DNA from: a virus
Length of the DNA: 28,924 nt
IMG/VR virus record: IMGVR_UViG_3300037584_001024
Span: 1 to 28,924 of that record
Reading direction: 5' to 3' (one strand)
Below are positions 21,801-28,860 of this stretch, one piece after another (the first letter of the stretch is position 1; every line of letters begins with the position of its first letter). The notes beneath the pieces were generated by a model that had not been told where the DNA came from, ran no database searches, and saw only the letters and a program-made list of their open reading frames with translations. The position numbers and the translations under genes are program-made.

Positions 21801-22689
21801 TAGGTTTCTCTTTAATAATATTTACATTATCAATCTCAAAACCCACATTATTAATTATGCTTTTTAACCTAATAGGTGCATCAATAGGTGTTGGCCTTGA
21901 TCCTGTATCTGTATCTTTTATTTTCCTAGTGTGTATCATTGAGTACATCCAATCTGTAGGATGCTGTATGTATCTGTGTATTACAAAAAAATCATCTGCT
22001 CGGTTTACAAATTTACCACCACCCTCCACATCTGAAGCCATTGGGGGAATTGGGTGTCCTTCATAATAATCACCTTTAGAATGTTTTTTTCTTAGTGCTT
22101 CGGTGGCTGCGTGTGTATTAAGCCATATTGTAACATTATTCTGTTTGCAGAATATTCTTAATTCGCTTGTTGCCTGATAGTCATATTCGTGTCCATTAAT
22201 CCCCTTTAGAACATCTCTGTCTTTTACCAAGCTATTATAAGGATCAATTAATAAACCCTGATAATCCCAAGCCTTTTTAATATTTTGCGCTAAATCTAAC
22301 AAATCCTTATAGCTATATAATTTATCTGCCTGAACTAATTTAAAATGATTATTAACATAATCACTTACTTTATCAAGCTTAGTTTTGCTCATTTTGTTAA
22401 TTGGCTCACAAGCTATAAATTCGCAAAGCTTTCTAATAATACTATATGCTTCGTTTTCGCTTGAATATACCAACCAACGTATATTGTGTTTGAGTGTGTA
22501 TAAGAGCATTAAATAAAGAATCACAGTAGTTTTACCTACATTTGCGTGTCCTAGTATTACATTAAAATTAGATCTTTTAAATCTTATATGTTCATCTAAT
22601 TTCTTGTGTCCTAGTTTTAATCCTTCCTTTAATTTTCCTGTTCTTACTTTGTTTAGTTTTTCTAGTTCTTCTTGAAAGTTTATTAGCAT
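21775..22689 (-). CDS. DnaB-type replicative helicase (RecA-like core)
   Basis: 304 aa. Walker A GHANVGKTT (47-55), Walker B-like LLIDPYN (146-152), WLNTHAAT (189-196), and GGGKFVNRADDFFVIHR (223-239), the arrangement of DnaB_C hexameric helicases. The N-terminal primase-binding domain of full-length DnaB is missing; only about 40 residues precede the core. It would unwind DNA at the phage fork. It ends KKELPF, echoing the LPF end of the SSB gene just upstream, perhaps a shared interaction tip. It follows a terminator by about 20 nt, so it begins a new transcript or depends on read-through. Confidence 0.8.
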   Translation of the reverse strand: MLINFQEELEKLNKVRTGKLKEGLKLGHKKLDEHIRFKRSNFNVILGHANVGKTTVILYLMLLYTLKHNIRWLVYSSENEAYSIIRKLCEFIACEPINKMSKTKLDKVSDYVNNHFKLVQADKLYSYKDLLDLAQNIKKAWDYQGLLIDPYNSLVKDRDVLKGINGHEYDYQATSELRIFCKQNNVTIWLNTHAATEALRKKHSKGDYYEGHPIPPMASDVEGGGKFVNRADDFFVIHRYIQHPTDWMYSMIHTRKIKDTDTGSRPTPIDAPIRLKSIINNVGFEIDNVNIIKEKPSGKKELPF

Positions 22690-22710
22690 TCTTAAGTTAG
22701 TTATTTTTTT

Positions 22711-22740
22711 TTAAATAAAAAAGGGGGCAACTAAGCCCCC
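22711..22740 (-). terminator. Strong hairpin terminator after the SSB gene
   Basis: Minus-strand GGGGGC (22740-22735) pairs with GCCCCC (22728-22723) across a 6-nt loop, followed by TTTTTTATTTAAAAAAAA. It lies 5 nt after the SSB stop. Confidence 0.85.
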
Positions 22741-22744
22741 AATA

Positions 22745-23074
22745 TTAAAAAGGTAAATCATCATCTCTGTCTGGAGATTGATCTACTGCAGTCACTTCCT
22801 CTACATAGGATCCTATTCTCCACCCAACAATTGTATTGAAGTATTTTATCTCCTTGCTTTGTGGGTTTTCCCATTTCTTTCCATATAGATTGACTTCGAC
22901 ATCTACTTTATCATTTGTTTTATAATGATCCAATAAATTGCATTTATCTTTTCTAAATTGTAATGTAAGAAACTGCGGATAATCTCCAAAGGTTTTTATT
23001 ATTAGATTCCTAAAGCTAAAATTACCTCTTGTTTCTGTTTGATTTATTTCTACTATTTGTCCTTGTAATTTCAT
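22745..23074 (-). CDS. ssb: DUF3127-type single-stranded DNA-binding protein
   Basis: 109 aa. OB-fold pattern with GQIVEINQTETRG, IIKTFGDYPQFLTLQF, KCNLLDHYKTNDKVDVEVNL and IKYFNTIVGWRIG, typical of DUF3127, the SSB-like family of Bacteroidota. It ends DRDDDLPF, close to the conserved acidic tip (DDDIPF) of bacterial SSBs, through which partner proteins bind. It would coat replication intermediates. Start overlaps the upstream OB-like gene by 4 nt; a terminator follows directly. Confidence 0.85.
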   Translation of the reverse strand: MKLQGQIVEINQTETRGNFSFRNLIIKTFGDYPQFLTLQFRKDKCNLLDHYKTNDKVDVEVNLYGKKWENPQSKEIKYFNTIVGWRIGSYVEEVTAVDQSPDRDDDLPF

Positions 23075-23436
23075 TTTAATATATTATTAAATTCGTTTGT
23101 AAATTCTCCTATATCTTTAATGTTTATAACACCTCTACTCGCAAGTTCTATTGCACCTTTAAATGCTACTTGTCTAATTATACTGTCGTTCGTACTCATT
23201 GGTTTTTTATAATCAAACTCTGCTTTTCCTAATGCTTTGGCGGATTTATACTTTTCGCTAGTTACCTCGTAGCTAATACTATCTCCTACTGCATAAGCAA
23301 AACTATCTGGTGCAGGTGTGCTAAATCCGTAGTTATCACCATTTTCAAATGTTACAGATACCTTTTTAAATTCCTTTCCATCCTTAGATGTCCAATTCTT
23401 CTCTTGCTTAATAAATTTAATTTTTGATTTTTTCAT
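23071..23436 (-). CDS. OB-fold-like ssDNA-binding or recombination accessory protein
   Basis: 121 aa. The N-terminal part (1-75) has the beta pattern of an OB fold (KKVSVTFENGDNYGFST, VGDSISYEVTSEKY). The C-terminus SIIRQVAFKGAIELASRGVI plus EFTNEFNNILK is a helical tail of a kind I associate with phage SSB-like proteins. It sits in the same unit as the DUF3127 SSB and could be a second SSB or an annealase partner of the RecE-like nuclease. No catalytic motif. Moderate support. Confidence 0.5.
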   Translation of the reverse strand: MKKSKIKFIKQEKNWTSKDGKEFKKVSVTFENGDNYGFSTPAPDSFAYAVGDSISYEVTSEKYKSAKALGKAEFDYKKPMSTNDSIIRQVAFKGAIELASRGVINIKDIGEFTNEFNNILK

Positions 23437-23551
23437 AATTTTTGATTTTTGTTTTATATAATTTAATTTCTGATTCTAAGTAGTTAATTCTATTTAACAT
23501 AGTTTGCACTCTATAATAATACAAATCTATTAATTCATCTTTACCTGTCAT
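23417..23551 (-). CDS. Small coiled-coil protein (44 aa)
   Basis: 44 codons, MTGKDELIDLYYYRVQTMLN then a helix RINYLESEIKLYKTKIKNYE. The end overlaps the OB-like gene start by 20 nt in another frame. Leucine spacing fits a short coiled coil. No family recognised. Confidence 0.45.
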   Translation of the reverse strand: MTGKDELIDLYYYRVQTMLNRINYLESEIKLYKTKIKNYEKIKN

Positions 23552-23553
23552 AG

Positions 23554-23772
23554 TTATTTTTTTAAATAAACCTTTTTAGGCACTCGATTATATTTAATGC
23601 TTTTTATAGAATCTCTGTCATCAAGATTATCAATGTTAGTTTTATTAATAATTCTACTTTCCAGATCTATTATCGTGTATCCTTGTTTAGCTAATAACCT
23701 AATAGCTTTTAGCTGTTCCTTAGCCCTTTCTTGTATTCTATAGGCTTCAAATATTTCATTACTTATCGGCAT
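23554..23772 (-). CDS. Unknown helical protein (72 aa)
   Basis: 72 aa; helix YRIQERAKEQLKAIRLLAKQ followed by a basic C-terminus RVPKKVYLKK. It overlaps the 68-aa gene by 14 nt. Basic character and early position suggest nucleic-acid or regulator association, but no family is recognised. Confidence 0.5.
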   Translation of the reverse strand: MPISNEIFEAYRIQERAKEQLKAIRLLAKQGYTIIDLESRIINKTNIDNLDDRDSIKSIKYNRVPKKVYLKK

Positions 23773-23965
23773 CTAGTTTATATTTTGAAAGTTCATTGTT
23801 AATCATTTGTATTAGTGTTTGTGCATCAGCATCATACTGAAGATCCCAGTCACCTGTTTTTACACTATGTATTAATGATTCTCTAATTAGATCTAATTCA
23901 AATATGCTTAAATCAACTTTAAGTATATCGTCTGTTGTGTGTTGTTTTTTAAATATATTTTCCAT
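23759..23965 (-). CDS. Unknown acidic protein (68 aa)
   Basis: 68 aa, helical, acidic (LKVDLSIFELDLIRESLIHS, DWDLQYDADAQTLIQMINN). First gene after the terminator at 24013-24045 and a promoter-like segment, so likely an early transcript head. Function unknown. Confidence 0.5.
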   Translation of the reverse strand: MENIFKKQHTTDDILKVDLSIFELDLIRESLIHSVKTGDWDLQYDADAQTLIQMINNELSKYKLDADK

Positions 23966-23984
23966 AATTATAAGTTATTTTATA

Positions 23985-24017
23985 TAAAATTATAAAAAAT
24001 ATTTAATAAAAACCAAA
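23985..24017 (-). promoter_or_regulatory. Candidate Bacteroidota-type promoter behind terminator
   Basis: Minus-strand TTTG (24017-24014), 21 nt, TAATTTTA (23992-23985), seven of eight bases of the TAnnTTTG -7 element at the accepted spacing, followed after about 19 nt by the ATG at 23965. It overlaps the terminator T tract. One mismatch in A+T-rich DNA makes this weak. Confidence 0.35.
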
Positions 24018-24045
24018 AAAAAAGGGCAAAAATTAATCTGCCCCC
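24013..24045 (-). terminator. Hairpin terminator after the NinG-like gene
   Basis: Minus-strand TGCCC and GGGCA (24043-24039 with 24028-24024) form a 5-bp stem with an 11-nt loop, followed by nine T. It lies about 65 nt beyond the NinG-like stop; the 24046-24109 stretch in between is A+T-rich and without ORF. Confidence 0.7.
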
Positions 24046-24109
24046 TTAACTAACTCAAATTATAAGAAAATTAAACTATTCAAAAACTTTCTAAATATAG
24101 TAATAAAAA

Positions 24110-24490
24110 TTAATCTAGCAAATTTTTATAATGTAAAATTAATTCTTCTAGATCTTTATTAGAAAATTTTTTTATTTGCCTAGACATTGTTATTAACTCA
24201 TCGGCTGTACCTTCCCCATAAGTACGATCAATATATTTACCCATTAAATAGTTTTGTCCACCGTGAAAACCATTACAGCTTTTACACTGCACGTGTACGT
24301 TTTGGCTATTCCATCTTGTTGCATAATGTCTGCGAGATACAAAGTGCCCTGCATCTACTTCCTTCCAATGTTTTCTGATACCGCAAGTAACACATTGTAC
24401 CTGTTCTTGTTTTGCTAATCTTGTTCTTATAAACTTGCTAAATGCTGTGTCTAGCTTTCGCACTAAACCTTTTCTAGATATTTTTCTCAT
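24110..24490 (-). CDS. NinG-like recombination nuclease
   Basis: 126 aa. KLDTAFSKFIRTRLA (12-26), then C33 and C36 in QCVTCG, DAGHFVSRRHYATRW (46-60), NVHVQCKSCN with C69 and C72, and GKYIDRTYGEG match lambda NinG (Rap-like HNH family), which promotes recombination at branched DNA. The metal-binding Cys and the H49/H55 residues are intact. The gene stands alone between an A+T-rich zone and a terminator. Confidence 0.85.
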   Translation of the reverse strand: MRKISRKGLVRKLDTAFSKFIRTRLAKQEQVQCVTCGIRKHWKEVDAGHFVSRRHYATRWNSQNVHVQCKSCNGFHGGQNYLMGKYIDRTYGEGTADELITMSRQIKKFSNKDLEELILHYKNLLD

Positions 24491-24625
24491 TTTGTATAAA
24501 GTTATAAAAAAAATTTAATATTTTATATAGTTATATAGTTATATAGTTATATATATAAGTATATTATATATACTTTATTATTAATAATAATAATATATAT
24601 AGTATATATATAATAAGGAAAAAAA
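24491..24625. other. A+T-rich non-coding zone with iterons and inverted repeat
   Basis: 135 nt with only about ten G or C residues. It holds TTATATAG in tandem (24523-24546), a 7-bp inverted repeat AGTATAT-tat-ATATACT (24558-24574) and TTATTATTAATAATAATAA-like repeats. No ORF. It could be a replication origin melting zone or promoter region for the NinG-like gene; sequence alone does not decide. Confidence 0.4.
24523..24546. repeat. Three tandem TTATATAG repeats
   Basis: TTATATAG at 24523-24530, 24531-24538 and 24539-24546, with a fourth imperfect copy TTATATAT behind. Exact 8-nt period. Confidence 0.7.
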
Positions 24626-24754
24626 TTATTTCCCTTGTCCTATATATTTTTTTTTGTAACCTTTGGAACTTTTTAATCTGGATTGATTTTTACTGTGTGG
24701 ATGACTTTTTCTTTTGGGTTTTCTATATATTGCTACCTGTATTTTCCTTGCCAT
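24626..24754 (-). CDS. Small very basic protein (42 aa)
   Basis: 42 codons, MARKIQVAIYRKPKRKSHPH then RLKSSKGYKKKYIGQGK. Nearly half Lys, Arg or His. It starts on the stop of the upstream gene (TAATG). The C-terminal SKGYKKKYxGQGK is a pattern I associate with short phage proteins in Bacteroidota; DNA or RNA binding is likely from charge only. Confidence 0.6.
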   Translation of the reverse strand: MARKIQVAIYRKPKRKSHPHSKNQSRLKSSKGYKKKYIGQGK

Positions 24755-25767
24755 TACTTACTACTTTTAGGATGTTTTTTAGGCAACAAATCATAGTCTT
24801 GTGTATATTTAGCGTTTTGTGATCTACCATTTTTTATTAAATATAAAAAAGCATTTACCCTAGCAAATCCCCATTGTGACGCACTTTTAACATTTGGACT
24901 ATGCGAAGTATTAAAAGCACCTAAACCTCTTTGATAAACACTAGATAACATTCCCACCGTTACACCATAACCTAATTTCTCTTTATACCTTTTATTAAAA
25001 TCATTAGCCTTTTTTTGTAGAGTTGCTCTATCCTTAGCAGTTACTTTAGCACCAGTTTTACCCTTAGCACTTCCACCTGCACTTCCTTTGCCTTTAGGGT
25101 TTTTGTTGGGTGTACCAGATCCTGGTGCTTTGGGTGATTTAACAATTCCACCCCTTTTTCCTACCTTAGCATAACTATCTTTTTTAACACACTTACCCTT
25201 TCTCTTAACATATCCTTTTGGGCATTTTCTAGATTTTTCATATAACTCGTGTTGTTCACAAGGCATATACCAAACCTTATCATCTTGTTCGTGTGTATGA
25301 TGTCCTTTGCATCCTATATCCTCTGCAATCTGTTCTGCTTTTTCTTTAGTGCTATAAGCTAATCTTCCATTGATTACAGCATAATCATCATTTACTTTAA
25401 TATATTCTTTAGCTAATTTCTTTTTGTCTATTTGTTTTAACTTAGATATAGCCCAATTAACACCTGCACTACCACCCCAAGCATCCCACATTAATCCACC
25501 ACAACCCTCAGAGTATGGCACATCTTTATTTTGTTGATGTCTTTTAAAACTAGCCATTCTCGCAATAGTAGATCTTGTAAGTGCTTCACCACTAGCAAGT
25601 TGATTAGCCCTTGTCCACCCAACAGGTGTGCCACATTTGCTACCATTTTCCTTTTTCCACTTCAATGCACGCTTAGCGTTATTTCTAGCTGATTCAGGGT
25701 AATCACTATAAGTTTTAAGATCTATTCTTAACAACTCCATTAACTCATATATTATTATACTATCCAT
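24754..25767 (-). CDS. Multidomain protein with DUF5824-like C-terminus
   Basis: 337 aa in distinct pieces. At 20-112: YPESARNNAKRALKWKKENG, GTPVGWTRANQLASGE, IARMASFKRHQ, GCGGLMWDAWGGSAGVNWA, a module known from virion or protease fusions in marine phages. At 125-175: VINGRLAYSTKEKAEQIAED, GHHTHEQ, VWYMPCEQH. At 181-197 a C-x11-C basic loop. At 200-245 Gly/Lys/Ser low complexity. At 246-337 a DUF5824-like part (YKEKLGYGVTVGMLSSVYQR, QWGFARVNAFLYLI). It lies between holin and NinG genes. All modules are of unknown biochemistry; delivery or virion maturation are possible. Confidence 0.6.
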   Translation of the reverse strand: MDSIIIYELMELLRIDLKTYSDYPESARNNAKRALKWKKENGSKCGTPVGWTRANQLASGEALTRSTIARMASFKRHQQNKDVPYSEGCGGLMWDAWGGSAGVNWAISKLKQIDKKKLAKEYIKVNDDYAVINGRLAYSTKEKAEQIAEDIGCKGHHTHEQDDKVWYMPCEQHELYEKSRKCPKGYVKRKGKCVKKDSYAKVGKRGGIVKSPKAPGSGTPNKNPKGKGSAGGSAKGKTGAKVTAKDRATLQKKANDFNKRYKEKLGYGVTVGMLSSVYQRGLGAFNTSHSPNVKSASQWGFARVNAFLYLIKNGRSQNAKYTQDYDLLPKKHPKSSK

Positions 25768-26206
25768 TTTTTATTTTTCTAAACTTTTCTACACCTCTAC
25801 TACCAAAGTAAGCTACATAAACCGTAACTAATAAATTTTTTAAAAGATCTACCCAACTTTTATCTACATTAAAACCTATATCAAAACTATCCAGAATTAT
25901 CAACAAAACCATACTAGTTGTTAAAAATATCAATGACATTGGTCTAGTATTTTTACTTAACCAACTATCGCTTTTCATATCACTATCCCATCGCTTAGAT
26001 ACCTCCTGCATTTCAATAGCATCCATTTCTAGCAGTTTTAAAGCAGTTTCTTTGTCCTCTTGGGGCAAATCCTTGTCTTGCTGAATTAAGCCCTTTAAAA
26101 CACCTAATGCGCCATTATTAGGCAATACATCACCAACTAAGTTAACAATTCCACTACCTTTGTCTAATAAAAACTTGCCAACCTTACTATCCTTAAACTT
26201 TTTCAT
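25760..26206 (-). CDS. Holin, 3TM (GTA-holin-like) type
   Basis: 148 aa. N-terminal half soluble with DKETALKLLEMDAIEMQEVS, then RWDSDMKSDSWLSKNTRPM (72-90), a signature I know from 3TM holins, then hydrophobic segments at 90-107 and 119-135 and a basic end. It would open the inner membrane to release the endolysin. It overlaps the 48-codon gene by 14 nt and lies two genes after the M15 peptidase. Confidence 0.75.
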   Translation of the reverse strand: MKKFKDSKVGKFLLDKGSGIVNLVGDVLPNNGALGVLKGLIQQDKDLPQEDKETALKLLEMDAIEMQEVSKRWDSDMKSDSWLSKNTRPMSLIFLTTSMVLLIILDSFDIGFNVDKSWVDLLKNLLVTVYVAYFGSRGVEKFRKIKNG

Positions 26207-26339
26207 TCCATTTTATATGTATGCAAATCAACAATAAAAAAATATTTAATTCATCCCATTCCATTACTTCATCTTTAGGATGATAGCTAAAACCTAATAA
26301 AACACCTGTAAGGCTTCTATCTATTATAGCTATTGTCAT
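26193..26339 (-). CDS. Small hydrophobic protein of lysis block (48 aa)
   Basis: 48 codons, MTIAIIDRSLTGVLLGFSYH, DELNIFLLLICIHIKWNEKV. Overlaps both neighbours by a few bases (endolysin stop and holin start), suggesting coupled translation. The single hydrophobic stretch (about 32-41) is short. It may be an antiholin or accessory lysis peptide by position only. Confidence 0.55.
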   Translation of the reverse strand: MTIAIIDRSLTGVLLGFSYHPKDEVMEWDELNIFLLLICIHIKWNEKV

Positions 26340-26791
26340 ATTATTCTATATGCTGTTCTACCATTTATTTTTTCTGCTCTTAGTAATCTATTTCTATTTT
26401 TACCTTCCACATAACTAATATGCAACCAGTTTGGGTTATCATCATCTCCAAACTCCCATATCATTTGATCAAACTCTAAATTATCTTTTACATACTCAAA
26501 CATCTCTGCATTTGTTTTATGCCCATAAACATCATCTATATCCATTGCCTGACCTTTACAATGCTGACTAGAACTAACACCACCAATAGCTTTGTTTGTT
26601 TCAGGAGATCTAAAGAAACTATTAACCTTTATCGGTCCACCTACCCATTCTCTTAATGGCTCAAATACCTTTTCTGCTATAATCTGCATATTTTGCATTT
26701 GCTGATCATTAGGTTTATTTTCTATTCCTAATCTTTTAGCTGTGTTAGAATGTATCGCTTCTCTATATGTAATATGATTACTTATTTTCAT
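26336..26791 (-). CDS. Endolysin, peptidase M15 type
   Basis: 151 aa. SFFRSPETNKAIGGVSSSQH (58-77) with zinc ligands H77 and D84 in HCKGQAMDID and H124 in NWLHISY make the M15A (VanY/DD-carboxypeptidase-like) metal site. No signal peptide, so it needs the holin for release. It cuts peptide bonds in peptidoglycan. Start overlaps the barrel-like gene stop by 4 nt. Confidence 0.88.
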   Translation of the reverse strand: MKISNHITYREAIHSNTAKRLGIENKPNDQQMQNMQIIAEKVFEPLREWVGGPIKVNSFFRSPETNKAIGGVSSSQHCKGQAMDIDDVYGHKTNAEMFEYVKDNLEFDQMIWEFGDDDNPNWLHISYVEGKNRNRLLRAEKINGRTAYRII

Positions 26792-27861
26792 AATCTAAAA
26801 TTCAAACCACACTTAATAATCTTAATTTCTTTACCCCAATATCTTTGCATATTAACCTCAGTAAATACACCTATTTTGCCAACCTTAAATCCAAACACAC
26901 CACCAAAAGAATAATCCAACCAATCATCACCATTTCTCCCATACCAATATCTCTCATCACCGCTAATTAATTTATGTTTAGGCAAAACATTACCATATGC
27001 GTGTAACCAAAAACTTTTACGATAGTGATAAAAATCTAAACCTGCAATAATACTAGCATACTCGTGTGGTGCTATTTTTGCTAATTCAATCTCATTATAC
27101 GCATTAACCACATCTTCAAAAATATTATTTCTATAATCTAAATCTGAGCTACTTATTAAGTTACCTTGCTGATCAAACCATTGATAATCATATCCTAAAC
27201 TAGCCCCACTTATTGGATCGATCATTTCATAAACCATATCTGTATGGCCTGCAAAGTCGTAAGCTAATACCCACCAAGGGTTGTCTTCTAAGTATTTTTG
27301 TATTGGGTTATGCCCATATGCTTTCTGTGCTTTACGATAAATTACCCCAGATGATAAACTTAATTTTTTTCCTAATGGGATTCTAAACCTCGCTTCTGCC
27401 GAAGTATAATCTATATCTACTAATTCATTAACTTTATATTCCCCTTTTACTAACCACCATTTTGCTAAGTATCTAACAAAGGCTTCTTTGTTTTCAAACA
27501 TATCACCCTGTTGCCTACCCTTGCTATATTCAAATAAATATTCTAAACCTTTTGTGTTTCCTATATTGCTTCTTGTTCCTACGTTATTTTCTGATCCATC
27601 ATAAAACTTATTGCGATCTTCATACTGAAAATTAGCTAACTTTCTCCAACCAATACTCCAAATATAATCTGCAGGATTTCTTTCCGTTGTTTCTATTAAA
27701 TCATTTTCCTGTGTTACATAAAAGCTTTGATTGTCCTGTATTGCATTAGTTTGACTATATGCCCCATATATAGTAGAATATTTAAAAGTTTTCTTAAATA
27801 TATTTTGTGAGAACAATATGCTAGTAGATAGCATAAATAAAATAATTATATTTTTTTTCAT
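26788..27861 (-). CDS. Exported outer-membrane beta-barrel-like protein
   Basis: 357 aa from ATG at 27861; an ATG five codons earlier lies inside the upstream gene, while 27861 has AAAGG at 7 nt upstream and sits 1 nt after that gene's stop. MKKNIIILFMLSTSILFSQ is a Sec signal peptide. The mature part alternates short hydrophobic and polar residues (AEARFRIPLGKKLSLSSGVIY, HAYGNVLPKHKLI) and ends KCGLNFRL, typical of outer-membrane barrels. A phage-encoded envelope protein might alter receptors, block superinfection or aid lysis. Family unknown; export is well supported, barrel is inferred. Confidence 0.6.
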   Translation of the reverse strand: MKKNIIILFMLSTSILFSQNIFKKTFKYSTIYGAYSQTNAIQDNQSFYVTQENDLIETTERNPADYIWSIGWRKLANFQYEDRNKFYDGSENNVGTRSNIGNTKGLEYLFEYSKGRQQGDMFENKEAFVRYLAKWWLVKGEYKVNELVDIDYTSAEARFRIPLGKKLSLSSGVIYRKAQKAYGHNPIQKYLEDNPWWVLAYDFAGHTDMVYEMIDPISGASLGYDYQWFDQQGNLISSSDLDYRNNIFEDVVNAYNEIELAKIAPHEYASIIAGLDFYHYRKSFWLHAYGNVLPKHKLISGDERYWYGRNGDDWLDYSFGGVFGFKVGKIGVFTEVNMQRYWGKEIKIIKCGLNFRL

Positions 27862-27862
27862 A

Positions 27863-28183
27863 TTAAAACCTTTCATTTAATAGTTCATCAATTTTTTCTT
27901 GTATTCTTTCCTCTGTATTTTTGGGTAATTCTAAACTAATACCGCTTTCAATCTTCAGCATTACTTCCCCATCACTGTATAATATTACAGTTGGTAAATA
28001 TTTAATGTTTTCCTTTTTAAATATACCTGCATTTTTACCCATATACAGAGTTTGTATGCTATGATCTTTAAATTTATCTAAAGATATTTCATTGTCTTTC
28101 AAAAAATCTGCACTAAATTGTATTATCTCAATTTGAGCAAAACTCGCAAAAGTCACTAAGTACGCAATTATTACACATCTCAT
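27863..28183 (-). CDS. Exported thioredoxin-like protein lacking CXXC
   Basis: 106 aa. MRCVIIAYLVTFASFAQ is a probable signal peptide (cleavage after SFA, about 15). The rest follows the thioredoxin outline: IIQFSADF (20-27) in the strand before the active site, and KYLPTVILYSDGE (61-73) with the cis-Pro loop, but the CXXC pair is absent. So it is probably not an oxidoreductase; a periplasmic binding or chaperone role is possible. It overlaps the upstream gene by 4 nt and is followed 1 nt later by the barrel-like gene, so the two exported proteins form a pair. Confidence 0.55.
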   Translation of the reverse strand: MRCVIIAYLVTFASFAQIEIIQFSADFLKDNEISLDKFKDHSIQTLYMGKNAGIFKKENIKYLPTVILYSDGEVMLKIESGISLELPKNTEERIQEKIDELLNERF

Positions 28184-28494
28184 CTTTGTTTACTAATTTG
28201 ATACAATCTCTCGTCAATCTTTTGTAGCTGATCTTTTACCTCTTTTACATCTCCACTTAATACATCAGTTTTTTCTTCAACCCTTTGGATCGTGCTTCTC
28301 ACAAGTTCATCTTTGTATTGAAACTCAACTGGGTTTACACTATTAGTTTTTAGTGCATCTATATCCTCTGTATTAGCAGTTACACTTGCCTGTAAGGTAA
28401 AGTATATACCAAACAAACTAGAAAGCCCTACAACTGCCCCTATAATTTCTTTTAGAGATAAACTAAACTTGCTTTCTGGATTTAAATCTGCCAT
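28180..28494 (-). CDS. One-TM coiled-coil protein (104 aa)
   Basis: 104 aa. A hydrophobic segment IIGAVVGLSSLFGIYFTLQ (17-35) is followed by a charged coiled coil (EDIDALKTN, RVEEKTDVLSGDVKEVKDQLQ) to the end. This layout is seen in XhlA-like or spanin-like lysis accessories, and the gene is in the lysis block. Overlaps its neighbours by 1 and 4 nt. Role inferred. Confidence 0.55.
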   Translation of the reverse strand: MADLNPESKFSLSLKEIIGAVVGLSSLFGIYFTLQASVTANTEDIDALKTNSVNPVEFQYKDELVRSTIQRVEEKTDVLSGDVKEVKDQLQKIDERLYQISKQR

Positions 28495-28859
28495 TACATT
28501 TTGTTTTCTTGGTAAGATACCCCCATAAATCCGTGCATTCCCTCGTTATCTAAATCAATCGCATAACTCTTCCAACCATAAGGATGATCTACAGTAACAT
28601 TGCCCTCTTCGTCAGTTTCTTCTAAATCTTTCCAAAGCACATCAACGTGATACTTGTCTGATAGAACAGGTGCTTTAGTTTCTTCACCTTCTTCATCATA
28701 CTCTCCTTGCTCTAAAACTATGTTTCCAAGCTTAACAATAGTATGCTTATGTGAAGGCACATCATTACCCTCTTCATCCTTTACACTTGGTAAAGCATTG
28801 ATCTTAGCTAAAGCACTAGCTTCATCACTAAATTCATATTTACTTATTCTTATTCCCAT
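28494..28859 (-). CDS. Acidic phage protein of unknown function (121 aa)
   Basis: 121 aa, rich in D and E (QGEYDEEGEETKAP, DLEETDEEGNVTV), ending with PYGWKSYAIDLDNEGMHGFM and GVSYQENKM. No cysteine or membrane segment. It lies between the partial gene and the TM protein. Small acidic proteins of this form occur near lysis or fibre genes of marine phages. No family named. Confidence 0.5.
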   Translation of the reverse strand: MGIRISKYEFSDEASALAKINALPSVKDEEGNDVPSHKHTIVKLGNIVLEQGEYDEEGEETKAPVLSDKYHVDVLWKDLEETDEEGNVTVDHPYGWKSYAIDLDNEGMHGFMGVSYQENKM

Positions 28860-28860
28860 T

